Part shown: piece after piece, positions 28,311 to 37,763 of the stretch
How positions within the stretch are numbered: the stretch's first letter is position 1
Layout of the letters: each line of letters opens with the position of its first letter
NCBI RefSeq assembly: GCF_030646015.1
Contig: NZ_JAUSLT010000019.1
Span: 62,001-126,000, forward strand
Length of the DNA stretch: 64,000 bases
Direction: 5' to 3'
Source of the DNA: Bradyrhizobium sp.
GTDB lineage: Bacteria; Pseudomonadota; Alphaproteobacteria; Rhizobiales; Xanthobacteraceae
Notes under the pieces: model-generated
Databases searched by the model: none
Seen by the model: only the letters and a program-made list of their open reading frames with translations
What the model was told of the DNA's origin: nothing
Position numbers and translations under genes: made by a program

Positions 28311-29012
28311 TTAGCTTCGCAGCCATTCGACCAGCGCCTCGGCGGTCGCCTGCGGCTGTTCCGGCGGCGTCAGGTGGCCGCAATCGGGGATGATAACCAG
28401 TTTCGCGCCGGGAATGCCGCCGGCCATTTCGGTCGAGAGCGAATTCGGCACGGTCTTGTCCTCGTCGCTCGAGAGCACCAGCGTCGGACACTTGATCCAC
28501 GCCAGCGTCGGCCGCGAGTCCGGCCGGCTCATGATGGCGGTCAGCTGACGCACAAAGGCGTCGGCCCCGACGTCGTCGCCCATGTCGTTCACCAGCTGGC
28601 GCAAGGACGCGTCATCCCGCCGCGACGGATGCACGAAGGCGGCAAACAGCTCGTCGAGGATGGCGCTGAATTCGCCGGCTTTCGCGCGGGCGATCTGGCC
28701 GCGGCGTTTTTCACCGGCCTCCGGCGTATCCGGGCGCGCCTGGGTGTTCATCAGCGCCAGTTTTGCGACGCGCTCCGGCGCCTGCCGCATGATCTCGAAG
28801 GCGATGTAGCCGCCCATGGAGTGCCCGGCCAGCGCGAAACGCGGCGGCGCCTCGGCCAGGATTTTGCGCGCGATCGCCCCCATATTGTCGTCGCGGATGT
28901 GGTTGGCGACCGTCACCGGGCCGAATCGCCACAAGGCCGGGACCACAGGCGCAAAAATCCGCGGCGAGCACGCCAAGCCCGGAACCAGCAAGATCGGCAT
29001 CGGATTATCCAT
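28311..29012 (-). CDS. Alpha/beta-hydrolase
   Basis: 233 residues. Oxyanion segment LLVPGLACSPRIF, nucleophile elbow GHSMGGYIAF (Ser ~ residue 84), acid residue in the LSSDEDKTVP loop and catalytic His in IPDCGHLTPPEQP. The lid is short. Likely a small carboxylesterase or lactonase; substrate unknown. The start at 29012 is divergent from carA, with 169 bp between. Confidence 0.83.
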   Translation of the reverse strand: MDNPMPILLVPGLACSPRIFAPVVPALWRFGPVTVANHIRDDNMGAIARKILAEAPPRFALAGHSMGGYIAFEIMRQAPERVAKLALMNTQARPDTPEAGEKRRGQIARAKAGEFSAILDELFAAFVHPSRRDDASLRQLVNDMGDDVGADAFVRQLTAIMSRPDSRPTLAWIKCPTLVLSSDEDKTVPNSLSTEMAGGIPGAKLVIIPDCGHLTPPEQPQATAEALVEWLRS

Positions 29013-29181
29013 GCTTGGCTCCGGATCGGGCGGTTTTCGGGGGTAAATCGGGCAAATCGGCCCCGGACGGGGAACGCCAGATTAAGACCCCGGTCCCGCC
29101 TGTCAAATAGGCGCAAAGCGCATGTGAATCCGCGCTTTCCGGCTTTGACGCCCGGGAATGCGGCGACTATGTAATGCGCTC

Positions 29182-30372
29182 ATGACATCACCAGAAAACA
29201 GTTCAGCCTGGCCGGACCACAAACCGACCGCGCTCCTCGTGCTTGCCGACGGCACCGTGCTGGAGGGTTTCGGCCTCGGCGCGGAAGGCCAGGCGGTCGG
29301 CGAAGTCTGCTTCAACACCGCGATGACCGGTTATGAGGAGATCCTCACCGATCCCTCCTATGCCGGGCAGCTCATCACCTTCACCTTTCCGCACATCGGC
29401 AATGTCGGCACCAACGACGAGGACATCGAGACGGTGAACATGGCGGCGACGCCAGGCGCGCGCGGCGTGATTTTGCGCGCAGCCATCACCGATCCCTCCA
29501 ATTACCGCTCCGTCAGACATCTCGACCAGTGGCTGAAGGCGCGCGGCATCATCGGCCTGTCCGGCATCGATACCCGCGCCCTGACCGCGCTGATCCGCAG
29601 CAAGGGCATGCCCAATGCCGTGATCGCGCATGCCAGAGACGGCCAATTCGATATGCATGGCCTGAAGGAAGAAGCCCGCGAATGGCCCGGCCTCGAGGGC
29701 ATGGACCTGGTGCCGATGGTGACATCCGCCCAGCGCTTCACCTGGGACGAGACGCCGTGGGAGTGGGAAAAGGGTTTTGGCCGGCAGACCGCGCCCGAAT
29801 TCAACGTCGTCGCCATCGACTACGGCATCAAGCGCAACATTTTGCGCCTGCTGGCCGGCGAAGGCTGCAAGATCACGGTGGTGCCGGCAACCACGTCGGC
29901 CGAAGACATCCTGGCGATGAAGCCCGACGGCGTGTTCCTGTCGAACGGCCCCGGTGACCCCGCCGAAACCGGCAAATACGCCGTGCCGGTGATCCAGAAG
30001 GTGATCGAGTCGGGCACCCCGACCTTCGGCATCTGCCTGGGCCACCAGATGCTGGGCCTCGCCGTCGGCGCCAGGACCAAAAAGATGCATCAGGGCCATC
30101 ACGGCGCCAATCATCCGGTCAAGGACGAGACCACCGGCAAGGTCGAGATCACCTCGATGAACCACGGTTTTGCCGTCGACCAGGACACCTTGCCGAAGGG
30201 CGCGACGCAAACCCACATCTCGCTGTTCGACGGCTCCAATTGCGGCATCTCGCTCGACGGCAGACCGGTGTTCTCGGTGCAGTATCACCCGGAAGCTTCC
30301 CCCGGCCCCCGCGACTCGCATTACCTGTTCAAGCGGTTCGCCGACCTGATGCGGGCGAAGAAGAGCGCGTAG
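29182..30372 (+). CDS. carA: Carbamoyl-phosphate synthase small subunit
   Basis: 396 residues. The N-terminal CarA domain ([34 protein letters not shown]) is followed by the class-I glutamine amidotransferase with nucleophile Cys in [14 protein letters not shown] and the His/Glu pair in [10 protein letters not shown]. It releases ammonia from glutamine for CarB, feeding arginine and pyrimidine synthesis. Start chosen at 29182 (MTSPENS); an in-frame ATG at 29158 would add eight residues. CarB lies 3.3 kb downstream on the same strand, separated by four genes, one tRNA-like gene and a terminator, so the two subunits cannot be strictly co-transcribed. Confidence 0.97.
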   Translation: MTSPENSSAWPDHKPTALLVLADGTVLEGFGLGAEGQAVGEVCFNTAMTGYEEILTDPSYAGQLITFTFPHIGNVGTNDEDIETVNMAATPGARGVILRAAITDPSNYRSVRHLDQWLKARGIIGLSGIDTRALTALIRSKGMPNAVIAHARDGQFDMHGLKEEAREWPGLEGMDLVPMVTSAQRFTWDETPWEWEKGFGRQTAPEFNVVAIDYGIKRNILRLLAGEGCKITVVPATTSAEDILAMKPDGVFLSNGPGDPAETGKYAVPVIQKVIESGTPTFGICLGHQMLGLAVGARTKKMHQGHHGANHPVKDETTGKVEITSMNHGFAVDQDTLPKGATQTHISLFDGSNCGISLDGRPVFSVQYHPEASPGPRDSHYLFKRFADLMRAKKSA

Positions 30373-30376
30373 CGCT

Positions 30377-30506
30377 CGTGCCCCGGATGCAGTGCAGCGC
30401 GAAGCGGTGCGCTGCTAAGCCGGGGCCCATCACTCATACGTTGCAGCCCATGGGTCCCGGCGCTGCGGCGCACCGCCAAGAGGCGCTGCACCGCGTCCGG
30501 GACACG
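30377..30506. repeat. Palindromic intergenic repeat after carA
   Basis: CGTGCCCCGGATGCAGTGCAG on the left and CTGCACCGCGTCCGGGACACG on the right form the outer arms, with inner GGGGCCCAT/ATGGGTCCC. It is related in sequence to the repeat at 8201-8247. Confidence 0.7.
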
Positions 30507-30541
30507 ATACCAATGCGTTGCGATTGGGGGCGTCGTTTAGT

Positions 30542-30555
30542 ATGATGGTTATCAT
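30542..30555. promoter_or_regulatory. Palindrome ahead of the thioesterase gene
   Basis: ATGAT-GGTT-ATCAT is a perfect inverted repeat 21 nt before the start codon, in an AT-rich patch (TTTAGTATGATGG). It could be an operator overlapping the -10 region. Confidence 0.4.
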
Positions 30556-30576
30556 TACAAACCGAGAGACGCCCCC

Positions 30577-31086
30577 ATGCCCGCCCAATCCGCCCCCGCC
30601 ATCGAATACGGCGTCACCCCGACCGACGTGATGGCCTCGATGGCCGGCCTCGATTTCGTCCGCGCCATCTTCGAGGGCAAGCTGCCGGCGCCGCCGATCA
30701 TGCAGACGGTCGAGCCGTTCGATTCCACCGCCGAGCCCGGAATCGTGGTGTTTCACAGCATCCCCGGCTTCCGGCACTACAATCCGATCGGCTCGGTGCA
30801 CGGCGGCTACGCCGCGATCCTGCTGGATTCAGCGATGGGGCTCGCGGTCCATTCCGCGCTGCCGGCCGGTACCGGCTACACCACGCTGGAGTTCAAGATC
30901 TCCTTCATCAAGGGCATGACCGAGAATACCGGCCCGGTGCGCAGCGAGGGCCGCACGCTGAGTGTCGGCCGCCGAGCCGCGACGGCGGAAGCGCGCATTA
31001 CCGACGCCAAGGGCCGGCTGCTGGCGCATGCCACCACGACCTGCCTGGTGTTCGAGCTTCCGGCCACCTCGCCGGTCGGCAGTTAG
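30577..31086 (+). CDS. PaaI-family hotdog thioesterase
   Basis: 169 residues. The hotdog core has NPIGSVHGGYAAILLDSAMG, with the conserved HGG and the Asp six residues later as the usual catalytic pair, then TTLEFKISFIKGM and TAEARITDAKGRLLAHATTTC. It hydrolyses acyl- or aryl-CoA thioesters; no phenylacetate genes are nearby, so its substrate is open. A short palindrome lies just upstream (30542-30555). Confidence 0.86.
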   Translation: MPAQSAPAIEYGVTPTDVMASMAGLDFVRAIFEGKLPAPPIMQTVEPFDSTAEPGIVVFHSIPGFRHYNPIGSVHGGYAAILLDSAMGLAVHSALPAGTGYTTLEFKISFIKGMTENTGPVRSEGRTLSVGRRAATAEARITDAKGRLLAHATTTCLVFELPATSPVGS

Positions 31087-31174
31087 GCTGGGCGATTCCC
31101 CACATCCACCAAGGGAACGTGAGAAGCTGACATTGGTTGAATTCACGCGTATTTTGATGCGCCGGAGGATCGCC

Positions 31175-31699
31175 ATGTCAGTCATCTGTGCGGACATCGA
31201 ACCGCTCGCCTTCGTCTTCGCCGATGACGGCCTCGTCCCCAACAATCCGATGCCGTTTCTGGTCTACAAGGGCGCGATCGACGTCGCCAACGCGCATCCC
31301 GAAAGAACCATCGAGGGACTGTTCGGCGCCAATGGCTGGGGCGAGATGTGGCGCAACGGCGTCTACGATTATCTGCACTACCATGCGACGGTTCACGAGG
31401 CGCTCGGCGTCGCGCGCGGTCGTGCGCAAGTGCGGTTCGGCGGCGACCACGGCCGGGAATTTGAAATTGCGGCGGGCGACGTCGCCATCCTGCCGGCGGG
31501 CACCGGGCATCAACGCCTGTCGGCGAGCGCTGACTTCTGCGTCGTCGGCGCCTATCCGCCGGGGCCACCGATGGATCTGGTGCGGCCGACGAAGGAAGCT
31601 CACGCGAAGGCGCTGAAGTCGATCCCGCAAGTGAAGCTGCCGAACACCGATCCGGTGCGGGGCGCGGACGGGCCGCTGGTGCGGCTGTGGAATTTGTAA
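31175..31699 (+). CDS. Cupin-domain protein
   Basis: 174 residues. The beta-barrel motifs are HYHATVHEALGVARGRAQVRFGG (metal-site His residues at HxHxxxxE-like spacing) and GDVAILPAGTGHQRL. This fits a small single-domain cupin, often of unknown enzymatic role. GGAGG lies 6 nt before the ATG. It follows the thioesterase gene by 88 bp on the same strand. Confidence 0.8.
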   Translation: MSVICADIEPLAFVFADDGLVPNNPMPFLVYKGAIDVANAHPERTIEGLFGANGWGEMWRNGVYDYLHYHATVHEALGVARGRAQVRFGGDHGREFEIAAGDVAILPAGTGHQRLSASADFCVVGAYPPGPPMDLVRPTKEAHAKALKSIPQVKLPNTDPVRGADGPLVRLWNL

Positions 31700-31712
31700 A
31701 GTGGACCTTCTT

Positions 31713-31870
31713 CCCTTCTCCCCTTGTGGGAGAAGGTGGTCCGGACGAAGTCCGGACCGGATGAGGGGTCTCTATCATCCCACGAAGACATCGCCGTGAG
31801 GAGAGAACCCCTCACCCGTCACGAACGCGCTTCGCGCGTCCGTGCCACCCTCTCCCACAAAGGGAGAGGG
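31713..31870. repeat. Long palindromic repeat, CCCTCTCCCC family, copy 4
   Basis: CCCTTCTCCCCTTGTGGGAG on the left and CTCTCCCACAAAGGGAGAGGG on the right, with inner GGATGAGGGGT/ACCCCTCACCC and a CGCGCTTCGCGCG hairpin. It separates the convergent cupin and dps genes. Confidence 0.75.
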
Positions 31871-31883
31871 AAGAATAAAGATC

Positions 31884-32423
31884 CTACGCGGCGTTGTCGC
31901 CTTCCTGCCGGCTGGCTTCGAACAGGAACCAGGTGCGGCGCTCGGTCTGATCGATGAAGTTTTCCAGCAGGGAGGTGGTGCCGACATCCTCGTGGTCGTC
32001 GGCCAGCTTGCGCGCCTTGCGCATCGCCGTCGCCATCTTCTTGTTGTCTTCCATCAGTTCACGCAGCATCTCGCGCGGCGGCACATAGGACTCGTTGTTG
32101 TCCTTGACGGTTTGCAATTTCGCGACCTGCCCGATCGAGCGCAGCGTGACGCCGCCGATCTTGCGGACGCGTTCGGCCAACTCGTCGGTGGTGGCTAAGA
32201 TCGCGGCGGCCTGCTCGTCGAGCAGCAGATGATAGTCGCGGAAATGTCGGCCCGAGACATGCCAGTGGAAATTCTTGGTCTTCATGTAGAGCGCGAAGGC
32301 GTCGGCCAGCAGCACGTTGAGCGCGGCCGAAATCTTGTCCACCCCCGCCTGCGGCAGATCGGTGGGCGTGTCGAGATCGGGGGACACCTTGCCGGATTTG
32401 TTGTCTTGCTTGGCTTTGCTCAC
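31884..32423 (-). CDS. Dps-family ferritin-like protein
   Basis: 179 residues. The inter-subunit ferroxidase ligands are present: FHWHVSGRHFRDYH and LLLDEQAAA with the expected D/E spacing. The Lys-rich, flexible N-terminus (SKAKQDNKSGK) resembles DNA-binding tails of Dps. It should form dodecamers that oxidise and store iron with hydrogen peroxide and shield DNA. The start is GTG at 32423, with AGGAAGG about 7 nt upstream. Confidence 0.9.
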   Translation of the reverse strand: MSKAKQDNKSGKVSPDLDTPTDLPQAGVDKISAALNVLLADAFALYMKTKNFHWHVSGRHFRDYHLLLDEQAAAILATTDELAERVRKIGGVTLRSIGQVAKLQTVKDNNESYVPPREMLRELMEDNKKMATAMRKARKLADDHEDVGTTSLLENFIDQTERRTWFLFEASRQEGDNAA

Positions 32424-32546
32424 ACTGCACCTTCCTGTTAGGAACCGGACATTGGACGTTGGACACCGGTCGCGGGACCATCTAACGCAGCACCTACGCA
32501 GTCGGTTCCACGCCCGGAACCTCCGTTTTTGCCGGACACATCAGCG

Positions 32547-33242
32547 ATGGACGACTGGATCGACTATTACGATTCCACGCATACAATTTATGCGAGCAGG
32601 CTGCATCGCGACCTGCATTTCCAGATCATCGCCCGGGACATCATCGGCTACATCTCCTCCCCGGACGCGGTGGTACTGGACTACGCCTGCGGCGAAGCGC
32701 TGTCCGCAGCCAAGGTCGCCGACGCCTGCGGCAAGCTTTATCTCGCCGAACCGGCACCCGGCGTGCGCGGCCGGCTGATCGCGCGCTTTGCCCCGATCAC
32801 CAAAATCAGGGTGCGCTCGCTCGACGACCTCCGGAACATGGAGGAAAAATCCATCGATCTCGCGGTCATGAACTCGGTCGCCCAATACATGACGCCGGCC
32901 GAACTCGACCAGGCCTTCGCGGTGATCAAACGGCTGCTGAAGCCCGGCGGCCGGCTGGTGGTGGGCGATATCCTGCGCCCCGAAGTCGGCATGATCAGGG
33001 ACGTGACGGCGCTGTTGCGCTTCGCGCTCACCCACGGGTTCTTGAAGGACGCCCTGATCGGGCTGGTCTCGACCGCGCTGTCGGACTACCGGCAATTGCG
33101 CGCCAAGGTGGGCTTGCAGCGCTACAGCGAGGCCGAGATGGTGGCAAAACTGGCCGCCAGCGGATTCACCGCCTCGCGCGCGCACGTCAATATCGGCCAC
33201 AACCCCTGGCGGATGACCTTTGTGGCGCGCCACGCGTTCTGA
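32547..33242 (+). CDS. SAM-dependent class-I methyltransferase
   Basis: 231 residues. Rossmann motif I VVLDYACGEALSAAKV, acidic end of beta-2 in LYLAEPAP, motif post-I/II IDLAVMNSVAQYMT, and motif III LLKPGGRLVVGDI. Substrate unknown. The middle hydrophobic stretch after RPEVGMIRDVTALLRF may contact a membrane or lipid substrate (inference). It ends 66 nt before the tRNA-Cys-like gene. Confidence 0.82.
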   Translation: MDDWIDYYDSTHTIYASRLHRDLHFQIIARDIIGYISSPDAVVLDYACGEALSAAKVADACGKLYLAEPAPGVRGRLIARFAPITKIRVRSLDDLRNMEEKSIDLAVMNSVAQYMTPAELDQAFAVIKRLLKPGGRLVVGDILRPEVGMIRDVTALLRFALTHGFLKDALIGLVSTALSDYRQLRAKVGLQRYSEAEMVAKLAASGFTASRAHVNIGHNPWRMTFVARHAF

Positions 33243-33308
33243 CCGGCCCGTTAGGGTTAATCAACGGCAAGCATGGCTCACGGCGGCGTGATCGGCGATG
33301 ATCGGCGC

Positions 33309-33385
33309 GGCCCGGTGGCGGAAAGCGTCGACGCGGGAGCAGTGCAATGCTCTTTATCCTGGTTCGAATCCAGGCCGGGCCTCCA
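33309..33385 (+). tRNA. tRNA-Cys-like gene (GCA) with non-canonical loops
   Basis: The 77-nt segment has a perfect 7-bp acceptor stem GGCCCGG/CCGGGCC, discriminator U, encoded CCA, and a perfect T arm CCTGG-TTCGAAT-CCAGG. The anticodon arm pairs GGAGC with GCTCT around an 8-nt loop AGTGCAAT (or six pairs with a 6-nt loop), not the normal 7; U33 would be followed by anticodon GCA (33344-33346), meaning Cys. The D arm is GCG-GAAAGCGTCGA-CGC and lacks the usual G18-G19. U73 and the GGC...GCC ends fit tRNA-Cys identity. It may be a degenerate tRNA, a specialised tRNA-like RNA or a true but unusual tRNA-Cys. Confidence 0.7.
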
Positions 33386-33413
33386 GCCTTCGCTGCTGCG
33401 CAGCTTCGGCTGG
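33383..33413 (+). other. Stem-loop at the 3' end of the tRNA-like gene
   Basis: CCAGCC-TTC-GCTGC-TGC-GCAGC-TTC-GGCTGG forms a symmetric hairpin that begins in the encoded CCA of the tRNA-like gene. It could be a 3' trailer element for processing. Confidence 0.5.
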
Positions 33414-33526
33414 GCAAGCCAGCCCTAGGCGGGCTTCCGGCCATCCCCCAAGGCGGGCTTGTCCCGCCATAGCCCGCAGGGCGAAGGCGGAAAAAATGCC
33501 GGTTGATGGGGCCTTTAAGACCCTTT

Positions 33527-33561
33527 CGCGGGTGCGGAATCTGGTCTAAAGACCACCCGCG
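33527..33561 (+). promoter_or_regulatory. Leader hairpin upstream of carB
   Basis: CGCGGG pairs with CCCGCG, and inside it TGGTCT pairs with AGACCA. This nested stem lies 30 nt before the terminator at 33592-33620 and may be part of an attenuator-like leader. Confidence 0.4.
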
Positions 33562-33591
33562 CGCGAGGTTGATCCCAAGCGCCGGGTTTGA

Positions 33592-33620
33592 GGGACGCGC
33601 GACAGGCGCGCCCTTTTTTT
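33592..33620 (+). terminator. Intrinsic terminator 41 nt before carB
   Basis: GGG-A-CGCGC / GCGCG-CCC with loop GACAG and a bulged A is followed by seven T residues. It either ends the methyltransferase/tRNA-like transcript or works as an attenuator in the carB leader. Confidence 0.8.
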
Positions 33621-33661
33621 GTGCCCAGTTCCCAGCCCCCAAGACTTGACCCCGAGACTTG

Positions 33662-36600
33662 ATGCCCAAAAGAACCGATATCTCCACCATCCTGATCATT
33701 GGCGCCGGTCCGATCGTGATCGGCCAGGCCTGCGAATTCGACTATTCCGGCACCCAGGCGGTCAAAACGCTGAAGGACGAGGGCTACCGCATCGTCCTGG
33801 TCAATTCCAATCCGGCCACCATCATGACCGATCCGGAACTGGCCGACGCCACCTATATCGAGCCGATCACGCCGGAAATCGTCGCCAAGATCATCGAAAA
33901 GGAACGCGGCGACCGTTCCAGGGGTTTTGCCTTGCTGCCGACCATGGGCGGCCAGACCGCGCTGAACTGCGCGCTGTCCCTGCGCAAGCAGGGCACGCTG
34001 GAGAAATTCGACGTCGAGATGATCGGCGCCACCGCAGATGCCATCGACAAGGCCGAGGACCGCCAGCGGTTTCGCGAGGCGATGACCAAGATCGGGCTGG
34101 AGACGCCGCGTTCGGTCCAGGTCAAGACGCTGCCGGACGCGCTGCGCGCGCTCGACGTGATCGACTTCCCGGCCCTGATCCGCCCCTCCTTCACCATGGG
34201 CGGCACCGGCGGCGGCATCGCCTACACCAAGGCGGAATTCATCGAGATCGTCGAACGCGGCATCGATGCGTCGCCGACCTCCGAAGTGCTGATCGAGGAA
34301 TCCGTGCTCGGCTGGAAAGAGTTCGAGATGGAGGTGGTGCGCGACAAGAAAGACAATTGCATCATCATCTGCTCGATCGAGAACCTCGATCCGATGGGCG
34401 TGCATACCGGCGATTCCATCACGGTGGCGCCTGCGCTGACCCTGACCGACAAGGAATACCAGATCATGCGCGACGCCTCGCTGGCGGTGCTGCGCGAGAT
34501 CGGGGTCGAGACCGGCGGCTCCAACGTGCAGTTCGGCGTCAATCCGGCCGACGGCCGCATGGTCGTGATCGAGATGAATCCGCGGGTGTCGCGCTCCTCG
34601 GCGCTGGCCTCGAAGGCGACCGGCTTTCCAATCGCAAAAGTCGCCGCCAAGCTCGCGGTCGGCTACACGCTGGACGAGATCGCCAACGACATCACCGGCG
34701 GTGCGACGCCGGCGTCGTTCGAGCCGACCATCGATTACGTCGTCGTCAAGATCCCGCGCTTTGCGTTTGAAAAGTTTCCCGGCGCCTCCACCACGCTGAC
34801 GACCTCGATGAAGTCGGTCGGCGAGGTGATGGCGATCGGCCGCACCGTCCAGGAGAGCCTGCAAAAGGCGCTGCGCGGCCTCGAGACCGGGCTGACCGGG
34901 CTCGATGAAATCGAGATCGAGGGCCTCGGCCGCAGCGACGACAAGAATGCGATCCGCGCCGCCCTGGGCACGCCGACGCCGGACCGCCTGTTGCAGGTGG
35001 CGCAGGCGATGCGGCTCGGCTGGAGCAATGAGGAGATCTTCACCTCCTGCAAGATCGATCCCTGGTTCCTCGCGGAGATGCGCGGCATCGTCGAGATGGA
35101 AAGCAAGATCAAGCAAAGCGGCCTGCCCACGCATGCATTCGGCATGCGCACCCTGAAGGCGATGGGCTTTTCGGACGCACGGCTCGCAGTATTGACCCAG
35201 GCCACCGAGGCCGCCGTGACGGCCCAGCGCCAGGCGCTCGGGGTTCGCCCGGTGTTCAAGCGCATCGACACCTGCGCCGCCGAATTCGCGTCGCCCACCG
35301 CCTATATGTATTCGACCTATGAATCGCCGTTCGCCGGCGCGCTGGCCGACGAGAGCGCGCCGACCAGCGCCAAGAAGGTCATCATCCTTGGTGGCGGCCC
35401 GAACCGGATCGGCCAGGGCATCGAGTTCGATTACTGCTGCTGCCATGCCTGCTTCGCGCTGCACGACGCCGGTTATGAAACCATCATGATCAACTGCAAC
35501 CCGGAAACGGTGTCGACCGACTACGACACCGCGGACCGGCTGTATTTCGAGCCGCTGACCGCCGAAGACGTGCTGGAAATCATCGCCACCGAACGCAAGA
35601 ACGGCACGCTGCATGGCGTCATCGTTCAGTTCGGCGGCCAGACCCCCCTGAAACTGGCGCGTGCGCTGGAAGCGGCCAATGTGCCGATCCTCGGCACCTC
35701 GCCCGACGCCATCGACCTCGCCGAGGACCGCGACCGCTTCAAGCGCGTGCTCGACAAACTGCGTTTGAAGCAGCCGAAGAACGGCATCGCCTATTCGGTC
35801 GAGCAGGCGCGGCTGGTGGCGGCCGATCTCGGCCTGCCGCTGGTGGTGCGCCCGTCCTACGTGCTCGGCGGCCGCGCCATGCAGATCATCCGCGAGGACA
35901 ACCAGCTCAGCGACTATCTGCTCGGCACCTTGCCCGAGCTCGTCCCCGGCGACGTCAAGGCGCGCTATCCGAACGACAAGACCGGCCAGATCAACACCGT
36001 GCTCGGCACCAATCCGCTGCTGTTCGACCGCTATCTGTCCGACGCCATCGAGATCGACGTCGACTGCCTGTGCGACGGCAAGGACACTTTCATCGTCGGC
36101 ATCATGGAGCATATCGAGGAAGCCGGCATTCACTCCGGCGATAGCGCCTGCTCGCTGCCGCCGCATTCGCTGGATGCTGCGATGATATCGGAGCTGGAGC
36201 GGCAGACCCGCGAGCTGGCGCTCGGCCTCGACGTGGTCGGGCTGATGAACGTGCAATACGCCATCAAGGATGGCGACATCTACGTGCTCGAGGTCAACCC
36301 GCGGGCGTCGCGCACCGTGCCGTTCGTCGCCAAGGTGATGGGCATGCCGGTGGCGAAGATCGCGGCGCGAATCATGGCCGGCGAGAAGCTCGCCGACTTC
36401 AATTTGAAGAAGCGCAAGCTCGGCCACGTCGGCGTCAAGGAATCGGTGTTCCCGTTCGCCCGTTTCCCCGGCGTCGATACCGTGCTCGGCCCGGAGATGC
36501 GATCGACCGGCGAGGTGATGGGCATCGACCGCTCGTTCGAGGTGGCGTTCGCCAAGAGCCAGCTCGGCGGCGGCACCCGCGTGCCGCGCAAGGGCACCGT

Positions 36601-36991
36601 GTTCGTTTCGGTTCGCGAGATCGACAAGGTCAGGATCCTGGACGCGGTGCGGCTGTTGTTTTCGCTGGGCTTCAAGGTGATGGCGACCTCGGGCACCCAG
36701 CGTTTCCTCGCCGACAGCGGGGTGCCGACCGAGAAAGTTAACAAGGTGCTGGAGGGACGGCCGCATATCGTCGATGCCATCATGAACGGCGACATCCAGC
36801 TGGTCTTCAATACCACCGAAGGGCCGCAGGCGCTGGCCGACAGCCGGTCGTTGCGGCGCGCTGCCCTCTTGCATAAAGTGCCATATTACACCACTCTTTC
36901 GGGCGCCGTGGCGGCCGCGCAGGGGATCCGCGCCTATCTGGGCGGGGACCTTGAGGTCCGCACGCTGCAGAGTTACTTTTCCGAAACCTGA
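33662..36991 (+). CDS. carB: Carbamoyl-phosphate synthase large subunit
   Basis: 1109 residues, slightly longer than the E. coli protein. Two homologous ATP-grasp halves: carboxyphosphate half with [21 protein letters not shown] and [10 protein letters not shown], and carbamoyl-phosphate half with [20 protein letters not shown] and [11 protein letters not shown]. The C-terminal MGS-like allosteric domain begins near residue 960 ([16 protein letters not shown]). With CarA it makes carbamoyl phosphate for arginine and pyrimidines. Start ATG at 33662, preceded by TTG in frame. An intrinsic terminator 41 nt upstream may control expression. Confidence 0.98.
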   Translation: MPKRTDISTILIIGAGPIVIGQACEFDYSGTQAVKTLKDEGYRIVLVNSNPATIMTDPELADATYIEPITPEIVAKIIEKERGDRSRGFALLPTMGGQTALNCALSLRKQGTLEKFDVEMIGATADAIDKAEDRQRFREAMTKIGLETPRSVQVKTLPDALRALDVIDFPALIRPSFTMGGTGGGIAYTKAEFIEIVERGIDASPTSEVLIEESVLGWKEFEMEVVRDKKDNCIIICSIENLDPMGVHTGDSITVAPALTLTDKEYQIMRDASLAVLREIGVETGGSNVQFGVNPADGRMVVIEMNPRVSRSSALASKATGFPIAKVAAKLAVGYTLDEIANDITGGATPASFEPTIDYVVVKIPRFAFEKFPGASTTLTTSMKSVGEVMAIGRTVQESLQKALRGLETGLTGLDEIEIEGLGRSDDKNAIRAALGTPTPDRLLQVAQAMRLGWSNEEIFTSCKIDPWFLAEMRGIVEMESKIKQSGLPTHAFGMRTLKAMGFSDARLAVLTQATEAAVTAQRQALGVRPVFKRIDTCAAEFASPTAYMYSTYESPFAGALADESAPTSAKKVIILGGGPNRIGQGIEFDYCCCHACFALHDAGYETIMINCNPETVSTDYDTADRLYFEPLTAEDVLEIIATERKNGTLHGVIVQFGGQTPLKLARALEAANVPILGTSPDAIDLAEDRDRFKRVLDKLRLKQPKNGIAYSVEQARLVAADLGLPLVVRPSYVLGGRAMQIIREDNQLSDYLLGTLPELVPGDVKARYPNDKTGQINTVLGTNPLLFDRYLSDAIEIDVDCLCDGKDTFIVGIMEHIEEAGIHSGDSACSLPPHSLDAAMISELERQTRELALGLDVVGLMNVQYAIKDGDIYVLEVNPRASRTVPFVAKVMGMPVAKIAARIMAGEKLADFNLKKRKLGHVGVKESVFPFARFPGVDTVLGPEMRSTGEVMGIDRSFEVAFAKSQLGGGTRVPRKGTVFVSVREIDKVRILDAVRLLFSLGFKVMATSGTQRFLADSGVPTEKVNKVLEGRPHIVDAIMNGDIQLVFNTTEGPQALADSRSLRRAALLHKVPYYTTLSGAVAAAQGIRAYLGGDLEVRTLQSYFSET

Positions 36992-36999
36992 TCCTTTGA

Positions 37000-37017
37000 C
37001 CGGGCGCTTGCGCCCGG
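37000..37017 (+). terminator. Stem-loop after carB
   Basis: CCGGGCGC-TT-GCGCCCGG is a perfect 8-bp inverted repeat 9 nt after the carB stop. There is no T-run, so termination would need Rho; readthrough into greA is possible. Confidence 0.5.
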
Positions 37018-37135
37018 CAAACAGATCGGCAGTGAATCCGCATGACTGGAACTCGCCAGGCATGAGAGGGTTCTGTTTCGGCGTTTGTGCGTGCCGCGGA
37101 TTGGTCCGCATGAAGTTGAAGGACGAAGAGCTATG

Positions 37136-37609
37136 ATGGAAAAGGTTCCGATGACCGCGGGCGGCTATGCCGCCCTCGAAGTCGAGTTGAAGCAGCGCCA
37201 GTCGGTGGACCGTCCACGGATCATCGAGCATATCGCCGAGGCGCGCTCGCATGGCGATCTGTCGGAGAACGCGGAATATCACGCCGCCAAGGAAGAGCAG
37301 TCGCACAATGAGGGCCGCATCGCCGAGCTCGAGGACAAGCTCGCGCGCGCCGATATCATCGACATCTCCAAGCTAAGCGGCGATACCATCAAGTTCGGCG
37401 CCACCGTCACCCTGGTCGACGAGGACACCGAAAAGAAGGCGGTGTGGCAGATCGTCGGCGAACCGGAGGCCGACGCCAAGAAGGGCCGTATCTCCATCAC
37501 TTCGCCGCTGGCGCGCGCGCTGATCGGCAAGAAGAAGGGCGCATCGGTGGAAGTCGTGGCGCCCGGCGGCGCCAAGGCCTACGAGATCACCAAGGTCGAG
37601 TGGCGCTGA
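37136..37609 (+). CDS. greA: Transcription elongation factor GreA
   Basis: 157 residues, the canonical length. N-terminal coiled coil with the acidic tip loop [18 protein letters not shown], then the C-terminal FKBP-like domain ([24 protein letters not shown]). It rescues backtracked RNA polymerase by stimulating transcript cleavage. Either of two adjacent ATGs (37133 or 37136) can be the start; MEKVPMT is the common N-terminus. A strong terminator follows at 37648. Confidence 0.97.
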   Translation: MEKVPMTAGGYAALEVELKQRQSVDRPRIIEHIAEARSHGDLSENAEYHAAKEEQSHNEGRIAELEDKLARADIIDISKLSGDTIKFGATVTLVDEDTEKKAVWQIVGEPEADAKKGRISITSPLARALIGKKKGASVEVVAPGGAKAYEITKVEWR

Positions 37610-37647
37610 TCGCCCGAAGCGGGCTTTCAATTCTGCCAGCATGAAAC

Positions 37648-37672
37648 GGCCGGGATATTTCCCGGCCTTTTT
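37648..37672 (+). terminator. Intrinsic terminator of greA
   Basis: GGCCGGG-ATATTT-CCCGGCC followed by TTTTT, 38 nt after the greA stop. Confidence 0.9.
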
Positions 37673-37763
37673 CATTTGTCCGGTCGGCGCCGCCACGGCA
37701 AGATGCAGAAAGTTGTCAGGCGGCTGACCCATGCAAATCCTGACAGGGCGCGCGGAGAGCAGC

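Noticed and set aside
33309..33385. Selenocysteine tRNA
   Set aside because: The acceptor stem has 7, not 8, base pairs, there is no long variable arm, and the anticodon is GCA not TCA.
33515..37306. 1263-codon open frame on the minus strand
   Set aside because: It is antisense to carB and greA, His/Arg/Gly-rich and low in coherent motifs; it arises from GC-rich codon bias of the real genes.
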